Below are positions 47,053 through 56,032 of a stretch of DNA of 64,000 bases, one piece after another (position 1 is the stretch's first letter; each line of letters starts with the position of its first letter). The notes beneath the pieces are model-generated. The model saw nothing but the letters and a program-made list of their open reading frames with translations. It searched no databases and had not been told where the DNA came from. This DNA comes from M30B19 sp041741535 (lineage in GTDB: Bacteria > Planctomycetota > Planctomycetia > Pirellulales > Pirellulaceae), in the NCBI GenBank assembly GCA_041741535.1, contig JBGSJV010000066.1, positions 1 to 64,000 on the forward strand, written 5' to 3'. The translations under genes and the position numbers were made by a program.

Positions 47053-47741
47053 GCGTCGAACACACCACAACCGCCAGCGCGTCCAGCCCAAGCCTGAGTC
47101 AAGTCTTTTGGATCAGCGTCGCTGTTTTTCTCTGCTACTTTGGACTCATTGGCAACGGCTACTTGTTTCGCCTGGTATCGCCAGCGATGGACGATGGGGC
47201 CGTGATCTTGCGCGAATCGATCAACTTGGGGATGGTCGCGTTGATCGCTTGGGTTGTTTGGCGGATCGAGCGGCGTTCTTTGCGGTCGGTGGGAATGCAG
47301 TGGCGGCCATGGTTGCCAACGGTCGGTTGGTCGTTGGCGGTCGCCTTCATTTGTTTGGTGACGGCCGTTGGGTTGATGCTGCTGATCCAACTGATGGGCA
47401 CAACTTATGGCGAAGAGAATCCTTTCGCGCAATTGAGTCTGTGGACGGTGACGCTGATCACGATTCGGGCCGGGGTTGCGGAAGAGTTCATGATGCGAGG
47501 CTACATGCTGAGTCGGATTGAAGAGTGGAGCGGGAGCACAACCGTGGCGGTGGCGTTGACACTGATTCCGTTTGCGTTGATGCACTATTCTCAAGGTCCG
47601 GCCGGTGTGTTGATCTCCTTTGTGTTAGGCGGAATCTTGACCGCCTTCTATGTCTGGAAGCGCGATCTATTGACGAACATGATCGCCCATTTCTTAGTCG
47701 ACTTCATCGTCAACGTCGCCCTCGCTCCTCCAACTTCCTAA
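47049..47741 (+). CDS. CPBP family intramembrane metalloprotease
   Basis: The 230-residue protein has about seven hydrophobic segments. The CPBP (Abi/CAAX-like) motifs are EEFMMRGYML (EExxxR), LIPFALMHYS (His in the second motif) and NMIAHFLVDFIVN (third motif His). These residues bind the metal in the family. The substrate is unknown. It is co-translated with the winged-helix regulator upstream. The region after it (47742-48009) holds no gene. Confidence 0.85.
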   Translation: MSVEHTTTASASSPSLSQVFWISVAVFLCYFGLIGNGYLFRLVSPAMDDGAVILRESINLGMVALIAWVVWRIERRSLRSVGMQWRPWLPTVGWSLAVAFICLVTAVGLMLLIQLMGTTYGEENPFAQLSLWTVTLITIRAGVAEEFMMRGYMLSRIEEWSGSTTVAVALTLIPFALMHYSQGPAGVLISFVLGGILTAFYVWKRDLLTNMIAHFLVDFIVNVALAPPTS

Positions 47742-48009
47742 TCGGCCGGCTCAAATTGAGCGGGGTCTATTGGCGACTTTGTTATTCTTGGCGATTGCCT
47801 AGAGCTGGTCGAATGCTTCATCAGATTTAATGCGGCGACTCTTCGCACCGCTCTACTTCCGTTGGCACGGCACGTTCGTGTGCCGATTGCTGATTCGTAG
47901 AAAGTCCCGGCCGTTTTCCAGATATTTTACAGTGCGCGATCAGCGAACCTACTTGCGTCCACTGGCGTCCTAAGTTTCGCAGCGTCTTAGAAAACGTTGA
48001 TAAGAATAC

Positions 48010-48079
48010 AGGAATGTTCGCCTGGGAGCGGACTCGGCCTCCAAATCCGACGGACAGTGTTCGAATCACTGCGTTCCTG
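48010..48079 (+). tRNA. tRNA-like sequence, CCA anticodon (Trp-like), divergent
   Basis: A 70-nt stretch folds with a 7-bp acceptor stem AGGAATG/CGTTCCT, an anticodon arm with loop CTCCAAA (anticodon CCA), a perfect T arm CAGTG-TTCGAAT-CACTG and discriminator G, as in tRNA-Trp. The D arm is only about 3 bp with a short loop, one anticodon-stem pair is mismatched, and CCA is not encoded. It may be a decayed or unusual tRNA-Trp. Confidence 0.35.
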
Positions 48080-48183
48080 CTTGTAGGCAAGCGTTTGATC
48101 GGTGTCGTTCCTACGGCGCGAGGCTTTCTGCGGTGGCAGTTTTGGTTTCGTGTTCCGCATCAGGGTTCTAAGCAACGACATCG

Positions 48184-48256
48184 ATTGAAGTAGCTCAGTG
48201 GGTAGAGCACCAGGCTGTAAACCTGGCTGTCGCGGGTTCGACTCCCGTCTGACGCA
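48184..48256 (+). tRNA. tRNA-like sequence, GTA anticodon (Tyr), broken acceptor stem
   Basis: The D arm (GCTC...GAGC), anticodon arm (CCAGG-CTGTAAA-CCTGG, anticodon GTA) and T arm (GCGGG-TTCGACT-CCCGT) are canonical. The flanking seven bases (ATTGAAG and CTGACGC) pair at only two or three positions, and the variable loop is short although bacterial tRNA-Tyr usually has a long arm. A pseudogene or recombined tRNA is more likely than a working gene. Confidence 0.45.
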
Positions 48257-48789
48257 ACATTTGGTTGAAAACCAAATTCGGCGCGCAAGCGTCCACCACT
48301 CGCTGGCGGGCAACGGTTGCTTTGTTCAGTCTGCGGGGATGGGCTCGGGCGATTCGGTCAGTTTCGGAACGAGGCTTTGGCTTCCTCCGATACGAACCCT
48401 CAATCACCGACCATTCCAGCGGCAGGCCCATGTGCTTTGCAGAGGAATGTCGGGTCATAAAAGAAGGCGTGGAAACCACGAACAAGCACCTGGGGTACCT
48501 CGTGTCTCAGCAGGAACTTGCTCGCGGAAAAAAGCACCGGACATCGTGACTCAAGTTCATCTCCGCACTCCGGGTTTGTGATTGACAAGCAGTCCGTTGC
48601 CTCAAAGCTTGCTACTCATGCTCAGTACCAACCGTCGTTGGGCGGAGTGCGTGCAGCCTTTCGTCTTCGAATCTAACTGCCAACAAATTGCACCAAGCCG
48701 ACCTCGACACGCGCTCGCCAGTGAAACACAGAAAAAATGGCGAAGCACACCACGACAACACCAAACCCGCAGAAAGGGGGGCGACCCAC
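48257..48789. other. Gene-free stretch before the SPFH gene
   Basis: No supported gene. Several short overlapping frames on both strands lack start signals or recognisable features. Promoter elements of the SPFH gene presumably lie at the end of the stretch. Confidence 0.5.
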
Positions 48790-49893
48790 ATGTTTTTGAA
48801 AAAAGTAACGATCCTCAGCTACGAGATCGGCTTGAAGTTTCACGCCGGCGAATTCAAGGGGTTATGGCGCGCCGGAGATCACTGGATTTTCGATCCGTGG
48901 GGCAAGACACAGGTTCGCGTGGTCTCGAAGCGAGCCCCTTGGTTGGTGGACGAACAATTGGACATCATCGTCAAGTCCGATGCTTTGGCAGGCCAAGCGG
49001 AAGTGGTCGACTTGAAAGATCATCAACGCGCTTTGGTCTGGATCGACGGACGTTTTGCCCGAATTTTGGGTCCAGGTTTGCATGCCTACTGGTTTGGACT
49101 TCGCGACGTCCGTGTGGAAGTCGTGGATGCCGGTCAAGTTCGCTTCGAACACGTCGACCTCAAAAGCATCACCCGCGCTGCAGAGACGGCCCGCTGGCTG
49201 GACATCCACAAAGTGGAGCGGGACTGCGTCGGGGTTCTGTTCATCGACGGTCGCCATGTCGAACAGTTGGGACCTGGTCTGTATGCCTTCTGGAAAGATT
49301 CCGCCGATGCGCGGTTGATTTCACTGGACATGCGTGAAGCCCAGCTGGACGTTAGTGGCCAAGAGATCATGACTTTGGACAAGGTCACTCTGCGGATGAA
49401 CGCGTTGGTGACGTTTGTGGTGGCGGATCCGCACCGAGCGGTCTCCGCGGCCAGTGACGTGCGGCAGTCGTTGTACCGCGAGGTGCAATTGGCATTGCGA
49501 GCCGTGATTGGTGGTCGCGAGTTGGACAGTTTCTTGACGGGCAAGGACGAGGTGGCTCAGGAACTGGAACAACACGTCCGCCAGCAAGCGTCGGCCTTGG
49601 GTTTGGAAGTTCGTGCGGTGGGAATCAAAGACGTGATTCTCCCGGGCGAGATGAAAGACCTGATGAACCGCGTGACGGAAGCCAAGAAGGCCGCTGAAGC
49701 CAACTTGATTGCTCGTCGCGAGGAAACGGCTGCGATGCGTAGCCAGTCCAACACGGCCAAGCTCTTGGCCGAAAACCCCACGTTGATGCGGCTCCGCGAA
49801 CTGGAAGTCTTGGAAAAGATCGCCTCCGCGGGTCGGATGAACATCATCCTGGGAGAAAAAGGCCTCGCGGATAAAGTGGTCAACTTGCTGTGA
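48790..49893 (+). CDS. SPFH/band-7 (slipin-like) protein with repeated leader motifs
   Basis: The 367-residue protein ends in a typical SPFH core: RMNALVTFVVADPHRAVSAA, then SLYREVQLALRAVIGGREL, LGLEVRAVGIKDVILPGEM and a coiled tail (VTEAKKAAEANLIARREETAAMR). The N-terminal part repeats one short motif three times: GEFKGLWRAGDHWIF, GRFARILGPGLHAYWFG and GRHVEQLGPGLYAFWKD. No membrane helix precedes it, unlike most slipins. AAGGGGGG precedes the ATG at 48790. A strong terminator follows. Known relatives scaffold membrane complexes; the role here is unknown. Confidence 0.83.
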   Translation: MFLKKVTILSYEIGLKFHAGEFKGLWRAGDHWIFDPWGKTQVRVVSKRAPWLVDEQLDIIVKSDALAGQAEVVDLKDHQRALVWIDGRFARILGPGLHAYWFGLRDVRVEVVDAGQVRFEHVDLKSITRAAETARWLDIHKVERDCVGVLFIDGRHVEQLGPGLYAFWKDSADARLISLDMREAQLDVSGQEIMTLDKVTLRMNALVTFVVADPHRAVSAASDVRQSLYREVQLALRAVIGGRELDSFLTGKDEVAQELEQHVRQQASALGLEVRAVGIKDVILPGEMKDLMNRVTEAKKAAEANLIARREETAAMRSQSNTAKLLAENPTLMRLRELEVLEKIASAGRMNIILGEKGLADKVVNLL

Positions 49894-49905
49894 GCCCACA
49901 CGACG

Positions 49906-49939
49906 CACCCTAGCGGAGAAAACCCGCTAGGGTGTTTTT
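49906..49939 (+). terminator. Intrinsic terminator after the SPFH gene
   Basis: CACCCTAGCGG and CCGCTAGGGTG form a perfect 11-bp stem with a 7-base loop, followed by five T residues, 13 bases beyond the stop. Confidence 0.9.
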
Positions 49940-49984
49940 GTTTCACCACAGAACGATCGTTCGCCGCGTGTCGATTCGCGGCGT

Positions 49985-50407
49985 TTAGCGAAGGGCAAAG
50001 TTTCGGACGACGACTTTCCACAAGAACTTTACATGGCTGTGCATGATCAGCAGTGAGAAGGTTACGTCAATCTTAATTGTGAGAGCTGGCGCAACACCGC
50101 GAAGCCAATCTTGCGTCGTCCCATATACCCAACTTAGCGAAATCCCGGCCCACATCAAAAAAAGTAAGCCAGCCAGCATCCACAGCCCACGTTCTTTGTC
50201 AAGATCGATCAACGTGGTCGCGGAAACTGAGAACGCCAATAGTTGAAAGAACGTTAGGATACCCGGAACATCAAGCTGTCGACAAACAAAGCAACCGACA
50301 AACAAAGGCAACATCATGAGAGGCAGCCGTGACGTTACCACTTGGGGCTCGCCCTGAATCAACCCTTGCAATTCCAACCAAGCCCGTTTGGTCAACACGC
50401 CAACCAT
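49985..50407 (-). CDS. Small membrane protein of unknown function
   Basis: The 140-residue protein has three or four hydrophobic segments (near 28-45, 47-66, 74-96 and 108-123) with a basic C-terminus (KFLWKVVVRNFALR). I recognise no family. It is 76 bp downstream of the carboxypeptidase-like gene on the same strand but separated enough to have its own transcript. Codon use looks like its neighbours. Confidence 0.5.
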   Translation of the reverse strand: MVGVLTKRAWLELQGLIQGEPQVVTSRLPLMMLPLFVGCFVCRQLDVPGILTFFQLLAFSVSATTLIDLDKERGLWMLAGLLFLMWAGISLSWVYGTTQDWLRGVAPALTIKIDVTFSLLIMHSHVKFLWKVVVRNFALR

Positions 50408-50483
50408 TCATCGCCAGATATTCATCGCCAAAAAAAGTACTCGGAGACGCGGATCGGCCACACACCCACACCAAAGAATCCGC

Positions 50484-51746
50484 TCAATCTTGTTCCCCAT
50501 CGACTGCTCGCAGCGGGATTTCGATGCGTTTGGTCGAATCGTGATCGCTCCGCAGTCGCATGCCGAACTGCATCGGACCCGTGGCCTGGAACCGCAAGCG
50601 AGACGCGTCCAGTTCGTAGCCGGTTCCGAAGACCATCACACTGTAAACCTCCGCCGGCAAACCGTGAAACTCAAACTCACCATTTTCGCCGACGACGACT
50701 TCGCAATAGTCCCACGCTGGGTTGCGGCCCAGACGAACGGTGGCCTGGGCGGGTAACGCTTGCCCAGGGGGGACCACGATTTGACCCGCCAACGAGAGGC
50801 TGGGGATCAGGGTCAACTCACCTACGTCAGTGGACCGACCCGCATACGGCGTGGTCAGCTCGAAGTTCTTCAACACCCCTCGATTAGGCTCCCCGTCGCT
50901 TCGCTCCACGTTCGCCTGGCAGATCGAGTACACCACGTAGGGTTCGTTCGGCTGGAGATCCACAAATTGAAACTGCCCATGCTCGTCCGTGCCTACCACT
51001 CGCTCGCTGACAAAGTTCATGGCGGAACGATTCTTTTGCACGATACCAATGGCCCGGTTTCGCACAGGTTGCCCCGCCCACTTCAGCGTCCCCGAAACAC
51101 TGGCGCCCCGCATCAATTGGATTTCTGCCGCAGGTCCATGCAGTTCAAAGTGCTGCGTCGCCGAAACGGCAAACCCAGGCGCGGAGGCCCGCACATCCAA
51201 ACCCAACTTCGGTTCCTCGGTGGTCAGCATGAAGAATCCAAAAGCGTCCGTCACGGCCGCTCGATCCACATCTTTCAACAGGCCAAACCGATGCTGCTCG
51301 GGTGTCTTCGCACCCAAGGCATTCACCACGGCACCCGCGACCGGCTTGCCGTCCGGATCGATCACTCGCCCCGAGAGCGAACGCAGCGGCGGCAGGTTCT
51401 TGGGGTAAGGCTGCAGTTTCACCTCTAGCGGACCCGCGACGGGATCGAGCCAATGAGTCAAGTGCGAGCGATGTCCGGGCGCCATGACCAAAACCGTAAA
51501 AAACAATTCCGGATCCAAGCCCTCGATGGCGAATTGGCCTTCCGGGTCGCTGGTCACATACTTGCGGCAATCCGTATAACACGACGGACAAATCGTCCCG
51601 ACTCCCTCGCGCGGCTTGGCCGTGAACATGCTCACGGTCGCCCCCGCTAAAGGATTCCCTTGTTCATCTCGGATCGTCCCGGACAAAGTTGTGCCATCGG
51701 TCAACAAGCCGCCGGCGATCAGGCAACAGCAAAGCCAGTGCAACAT
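50484..51746 (-). CDS. Exported protein with carboxypeptidase-regulatory-like domains
   Basis: The 420-residue protein has a short signal peptide (MLHWLCCCLIAGGLL). Beta-sandwich repeats of the carboxypeptidase regulatory type follow: LSGTIRDEQGNPLAGATVSMF, LSGRVIDPDGKPVAGAVVNAL, VSGTLKWAGQPVRNR and LAGQIVVPPGQALPAQATVRL. No peptidase residues are visible, so it is probably a binding or structural protein of the cell envelope. It starts 7 bp after the M56 protein stop and is the last gene of the BlaI-regulated operon. Confidence 0.8.
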   Translation of the reverse strand: MLHWLCCCLIAGGLLTDGTTLSGTIRDEQGNPLAGATVSMFTAKPREGVGTICPSCYTDCRKYVTSDPEGQFAIEGLDPELFFTVLVMAPGHRSHLTHWLDPVAGPLEVKLQPYPKNLPPLRSLSGRVIDPDGKPVAGAVVNALGAKTPEQHRFGLLKDVDRAAVTDAFGFFMLTTEEPKLGLDVRASAPGFAVSATQHFELHGPAAEIQLMRGASVSGTLKWAGQPVRNRAIGIVQKNRSAMNFVSERVVGTDEHGQFQFVDLQPNEPYVVYSICQANVERSDGEPNRGVLKNFELTTPYAGRSTDVGELTLIPSLSLAGQIVVPPGQALPAQATVRLGRNPAWDYCEVVVGENGEFEFHGLPAEVYSVMVFGTGYELDASRLRFQATGPMQFGMRLRSDHDSTKRIEIPLRAVDGEQD

Positions 51747-51753
51747 GTTTAGC

Positions 51754-54700
51754 TTAGTCCTCGTCGTCGATCAGGGAGGGATCCAGCACAATGCGAATGT
51801 CTTGTTGATTTCGTTCGATGTCGAATTGGACCGGAAAGCGTGACGACCCCGACTTGTCCGGCAGATAGGCGTAGATCGAAAAGTCCCGCTCGGGCAACTC
51901 CTTGATCTGGAATCGACCCTCGGCATCGGACGTCGTGCTGGGCGAGGACTCCGGCCGAGTCCAATCGTAGATCAGCCGTTGTCGCCCGCGTAGTTGAGCC
52001 AGGACCTTGGCGCCGGGGACGGGCTTCCCATCCGGATCGACCACGAGCCCACCAATCGATTGGCTCAGCGGCTCCAGTTTGACATCCGCCAACGCCACTT
52101 CATCCTCGGCGTCAACAGGAACGGTACCACTGTAGTGCGGCCACTCCAAATCCACGGCCCCAAACTTTGGGCGAACATAGATGGTGTACTCGTCTCCCGC
52201 CTTCAAACCTTTCAAGCGATATCGGCCTTCCGCATCCGTGACCTGCTCGTCGCCCGGGTACGTCTTTCCCAACGAGCGATCGATGGTGCCGTCAGGTCGA
52301 AAGTAAGGCGTGCGTCGCTCCACTAAGATGGGAACCCCGCCGATCGGTTGGCCCGACAACAGCACTTGCCCGACCAACACCACGTCCGTTTTCGTCGCTC
52401 GGGCAGCCTCCAGATCCGCGGCCTTCGTATTGGTAATGAAGCGCAGCACCAGCGGCTCGCGCTGAATCACCTGCAAGTTCTCGCCCAAGAATATTTTCGG
52501 ATCATCCAGTCGTAACATGACCGTCTCCTGCATTCCTTCAGGCACCGCAATCTCGAATTTCCCGTCCGCATCGGTCAACCCAATGCCATAGCGTTGATAG
52601 CGAACCATTGCATCAATCATTCGATCAACCACCGGTCGATCGTTCTCATCTAAAACCTGGCCCCGGATTAGTACGGTACTGCTCAATCGGATTGTCGGCA
52701 GTTCAAACTCCGTGGCGTCCGTCGGCACTTTCAGTGCCTTGTTATCCAAAGCATCTGCCCAAACAGAGAATCCAATCGGAACGGAGAAAAAGTTCACACT
52801 TACCTTTCCCGGCAGGGACCGCATTTCGAACCGTCCGTCTTTGTCGGTAATCGTCCGCTCACTCTGCAAATGCCCATATCGAATGCTCACGCCCACCTCA
52901 GCGACTGGAGCGTTGGACTTGGAAACGACTCGCCCAAACACTTTAGGAGCGTTCACCATCGGAATCTCCAACTGCTTGACTTCGCCGGCGCTCAATGTGA
53001 ACGCTCCGGGCATCACCGGGCGAACGGGGCGCTGAGAATCGATGGACTCATCGATGTACTCCAATTGTCCGATGGCCAGTCGCGGGACCTCAAAGCGGCC
53101 CTCCGCGTCGGAAGTGACTTCCGCGAACCCCGAGACGTAGTCCCTGTTATCCAACGTTCTCGTGCTGAACCTCAATCGAATACCCGCCGCCCATTCGGGA
53201 TTGTCGGAGATGAAACGTCCTCGCACCGTTGCCGTTGGCCTTAACTGGATGTCCGGAATTTTTCCATCAGGAGATTTGCGTAGCGAAACATCCTGCTGAC
53301 CGAACTCGGTGGACAGCGTTGCCAGCGAACCAATCACATCTGGCGCCTGCGGATCTTGAGCCAGCGCATGCAAGGTGACCTGGCCGTCGCTATCTGACAC
53401 CCCAGTCACGATGGACTCCAATGATTTAGGCACAGTGTGTGTCCAATGCGAAATTTTGATGTACCTCGGTCGCACCACGACGCCGGACATCGGCTCTCCA
53501 TCGGGTCGCATGACTCGCAAGGAGACGTGATTGGCACGCGGCAGTCGCAGCGTATACTGCTTGTCCGAGTCCTGGCGGAGTGCCTCGTGGACACTTGTTG
53601 GCAGCAGGTTGTAGCCCGGTGCGTAGGCCCACACGGACGCTAGTCGCTCCCAGACCGGTCGCTTGATCTGGTCGATCGGACACTTCAACTCGAAGTTGCC
53701 GTCCGCATCCGCAGTGGCAGTCAAGATAAAGGACTCATCCATGTCCATGGGGAACACCAATTGTGCGCCTGCCACCGGTTGATCTTGCTCATCAATCACT
53801 CGGCCTCGCACCCATTTGAAGTCCTCGTCGGAAAGGCCTGCGACGACCGCCGCCACCGGCTGGGTGTTGACAATTGGCGACGATGCCTCGCTCCACCGAA
53901 TCGAACTCAGCAAACAGGTACTCAGCAGCAGCGTGCCGCTGGCCAGCCCCCAAAAAACACGAGTGGACTTCGCCTGCAAAACCTGTGGGGATGTCAGCAA
54001 CATCGTGATCCGCCGCGTTAGCTGGCTGGAACGGTCGTGGAAGGCAATGGCTCCCGGAATGGAGGGCTGTTGCTGCTTTCGGGCCAAGGACAACAGCAGT
54101 TCGCTGTATTCCAAGTGATCATCCGTCGCTCCTCGAGCGCCGACCGCTCGATCGTCCGCCACCAAGTCTTGGCAAACTCGTAGCTCACGTCGCAGACTCC
54201 AATACAACGGCTGATACCAGAGCACCAACCGACACAGATGGATTGCTCGCCACGCCCATAGATCGTTGGCCTGCACATGGGCCCATTCATGAGCCAGACA
54301 AAATCGCAAGCGAGTCGTATCTCCCGCGGCGATCGCTCGCGGCAGCAAGATGGTGGGCCGCCACCAACCGAAGACCAACGGAGCGGCTACTTCGCTAGAG
54401 ATCCATATCTGTACGTTTCGCGACGCTTGACCACTGACGCCTTGCCACGTCGCCCACACGGTTTCATCGGCCGCTTCGGTGCGCCGGCACAAGCGTCTTA
54501 GCTGAATCGTACCGAACATCCATTCGCCGAGAAAATAAACAAGCGACACGACATGCGCGAATGCCAAGGTCCCGGCCGCAATCGACCACCATAGAGCGGC
54601 CTGACCGTCCCTGCCAGCGATCTGGCCACCGGTCTGGCTGTCGCCCGATTGTCTCGCCGCGCTCGCAGGCTCGGTCGAAGAATCGGCGCCTGCGGATTCG

Positions 54701-55110
54701 TTCGTCGCAAAGCCTTGCTCGACGGTCCCCGGCTCCGGTGCCGTTGCCATGGCCGACAGCGCTGGATCAGACAACGCGGCATGGGGATCCGCTGGAACTC
54801 GCGGTGTCCGCTCAAAGCCCACTCCGATGGGTGAAGTCGCGGCATCCGCGCTGCTCTGCGGTTCAGAACCTAGAGGTGTACGGAGTGTCGCTGGCTCAAG
54901 TCTGGCGAACAGGCCCAAGTGCCAACGGGGACCCGGCATGAAGCTTAGCGTGATGGGCAACAGGGCACTGGCCAGCAACCCCAGGACGATGAGATTCGCG
55001 CGATCGATCGGTTGTCGCAACCGAGCAACGCCCCACGCAATCGCGCCCAAGAGCAGGGTGCTGGCCACCGCGAATTCGAACCAACGGAGAACCCATTCAT
55101 ATGCGTTCAT
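51754..55110 (-). CDS. M56 (BlaR1/MecR1-type) membrane metalloprotease with Cna/CpR repeats
   Basis: The product has about 1118 residues. The N-terminal part has four membrane segments (near 10-28, 35-54, 180-205 and after 320) and the zinc motif HEWAHVQAND of M56 sensor proteases. A periplasmic part of about 700 residues consists of carboxypeptidase-regulatory-like repeats such as VRGRVIDEQDQPVAGAQLVF and IGGLVVDPDGKPVPGAKVLA, in place of the penicillin-binding domain of BlaR1. It should sense an external signal and inactivate the BlaI-like repressor encoded just before it. GGAG sits 8 bases before the ATG at 55110, which is 4 bp after the blaI stop. Confidence 0.9.
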   Translation of the reverse strand: MNAYEWVLRWFEFAVASTLLLGAIAWGVARLRQPIDRANLIVLGLLASALLPITLSFMPGPRWHLGLFARLEPATLRTPLGSEPQSSADAATSPIGVGFERTPRVPADPHAALSDPALSAMATAPEPGTVEQGFATNESAGADSSTEPASAARQSGDSQTGGQIAGRDGQAALWWSIAAGTLAFAHVVSLVYFLGEWMFGTIQLRRLCRRTEAADETVWATWQGVSGQASRNVQIWISSEVAAPLVFGWWRPTILLPRAIAAGDTTRLRFCLAHEWAHVQANDLWAWRAIHLCRLVLWYQPLYWSLRRELRVCQDLVADDRAVGARGATDDHLEYSELLLSLARKQQQPSIPGAIAFHDRSSQLTRRITMLLTSPQVLQAKSTRVFWGLASGTLLLSTCLLSSIRWSEASSPIVNTQPVAAVVAGLSDEDFKWVRGRVIDEQDQPVAGAQLVFPMDMDESFILTATADADGNFELKCPIDQIKRPVWERLASVWAYAPGYNLLPTSVHEALRQDSDKQYTLRLPRANHVSLRVMRPDGEPMSGVVVRPRYIKISHWTHTVPKSLESIVTGVSDSDGQVTLHALAQDPQAPDVIGSLATLSTEFGQQDVSLRKSPDGKIPDIQLRPTATVRGRFISDNPEWAAGIRLRFSTRTLDNRDYVSGFAEVTSDAEGRFEVPRLAIGQLEYIDESIDSQRPVRPVMPGAFTLSAGEVKQLEIPMVNAPKVFGRVVSKSNAPVAEVGVSIRYGHLQSERTITDKDGRFEMRSLPGKVSVNFFSVPIGFSVWADALDNKALKVPTDATEFELPTIRLSSTVLIRGQVLDENDRPVVDRMIDAMVRYQRYGIGLTDADGKFEIAVPEGMQETVMLRLDDPKIFLGENLQVIQREPLVLRFITNTKAADLEAARATKTDVVLVGQVLLSGQPIGGVPILVERRTPYFRPDGTIDRSLGKTYPGDEQVTDAEGRYRLKGLKAGDEYTIYVRPKFGAVDLEWPHYSGTVPVDAEDEVALADVKLEPLSQSIGGLVVDPDGKPVPGAKVLAQLRGRQRLIYDWTRPESSPSTTSDAEGRFQIKELPERDFSIYAYLPDKSGSSRFPVQFDIERNQQDIRIVLDPSLIDDED

Positions 55111-55114
55111 CGTG

Positions 55115-55501
55115 TCACTCCTGTTCTTTCTGCTTGGCCGAACGAGCTTTGGCAATCAGTCGTTCCAGTTTCCGCATTTCGTCCGCTGAAATGTCTTCGG
55201 CCGCCAGCATGTTGAGCACCAACTTGTCGAGCGACCCGTCGAACACCCGCTTCAGGAACCGCGAACTGACCTGCTCGATGGTGTGCCTGGGCCGGTAATA
55301 CAGCGCCCGCCCCTCCGCGCGTTGTTCCACAAGTCCTTTATCCGCCATGATTCGCAGCAGCGTCTGCACCGTGGTAACGGCGGTATTTCGCTGCGCGTTT
55401 AACGCTCGATGCACGTCCCGCACTTTGGACTCGCCCAGCCTCCATAGCACCTTCAGGATATCCAGCTCCCGTTCGCTGGGATTCAAATCCGCCTCAGTCA
55501 T
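55115..55501 (-). CDS. blaI: BlaI/MecI family transcriptional repressor
   Basis: The 128-residue protein has the BlaI winged helix: LNPSERELDILKVLWRLGES, VHRALNAQRNTAVTTVQTLL and KGLVEQRAEGRALYYRP, followed by the dimerisation helices (SLDKLVLNMLAAEDISADEM). It represses its own operon until the M56 sensor triggers its removal. A palindromic operator lies 97 bp upstream. Beta-lactam sensing is not implied, because the sensor lacks a penicillin-binding domain; the symbol is by family only. Confidence 0.9.
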   Translation of the reverse strand: MTEADLNPSERELDILKVLWRLGESKVRDVHRALNAQRNTAVTTVQTLLRIMADKGLVEQRAEGRALYYRPRHTIEQVSSRFLKRVFDGSLDKLVLNMLAAEDISADEMRKLERLIAKARSAKQKEQE

Positions 55502-55597
55502 TACTCACCGTTTCATTTGCAGCTGATTGAACAACCAATTGAATGGGCATCCCGGCGCCAGCCGTTCACCAGATCGGTCCCGCGAAGCTCATCTCCA

Positions 55598-55616
55598 CTA
55601 AACTAATAGTTTAGTT
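55598..55616. promoter_or_regulatory. Likely BlaI-type operator
   Basis: ACTAAACTAATAGTTTAGT is a 19-bp palindrome broken only at the centre, 97 bp upstream of the blaI-like start. The ACTA/TAGT half-sites fit the kind of operator bound by BlaI/MecI repressors (TACA/TGTA- or ACTA/TAGT-rich dyads). It is in the expected promoter region of the operon. Confidence 0.7.
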
Positions 55617-55734
55617 GAACGTGAGTCGTCTGTCAATCGACGCCAAAACGGACGCGCTACTTAGTCAGCCCAACACAGCGGGAGTTGCAAGTAGATCCAT
55701 GTTTAACCGCAATACCGTTCAATTTTCGTTTATC

Positions 55735-55866
55735 CGCGACGCAGAGCAATGCTGGGAGAGTACCCACTTGGCCCAATTGTTTATGCTAGTCGCCCATCAT
55801 TGCGTCGCTGAGCGATTCGGAAGCGAAATAAGTCCCTCGTGGAACGGTATAGCGCTTTAACCGCTA
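55735..55866. repeat. Second copy of the ~125-bp dispersed repeat
   Basis: This matches 24484-24605 in inverted orientation with about 85-90% identity by eye, including GAGCAATGCTGGG, CCCAATTGTTTATG and CTGAGCGATTCGGAAGCGAA. It ends in GCTTTAACCGCTATACC and is preceded by GTTTAACCGC near 55702. The stretch 55617-56032 has no other feature. Confidence 0.75.
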
Positions 55867-56032
55867 TACCATCCAGAAAAGGAAAAGACGGGCTCGCTTC
55901 CGGTTATGCGTGTTTTGCGTTGTACGCCTTGTCGGTGTGTCTGGATCGCACACCCGGTGGCCAAGATGCCAGCACTTTTGGTTAATCTTGCACACCAAAA
56001 AACGTCGAAAACCCCACCGAGGACCGGTCGCG

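Noticed and set aside
51994..55189. Several plus-strand frames over the M56 gene
   Set aside because: They are antisense to a gene with clear motifs and lack any of their own.
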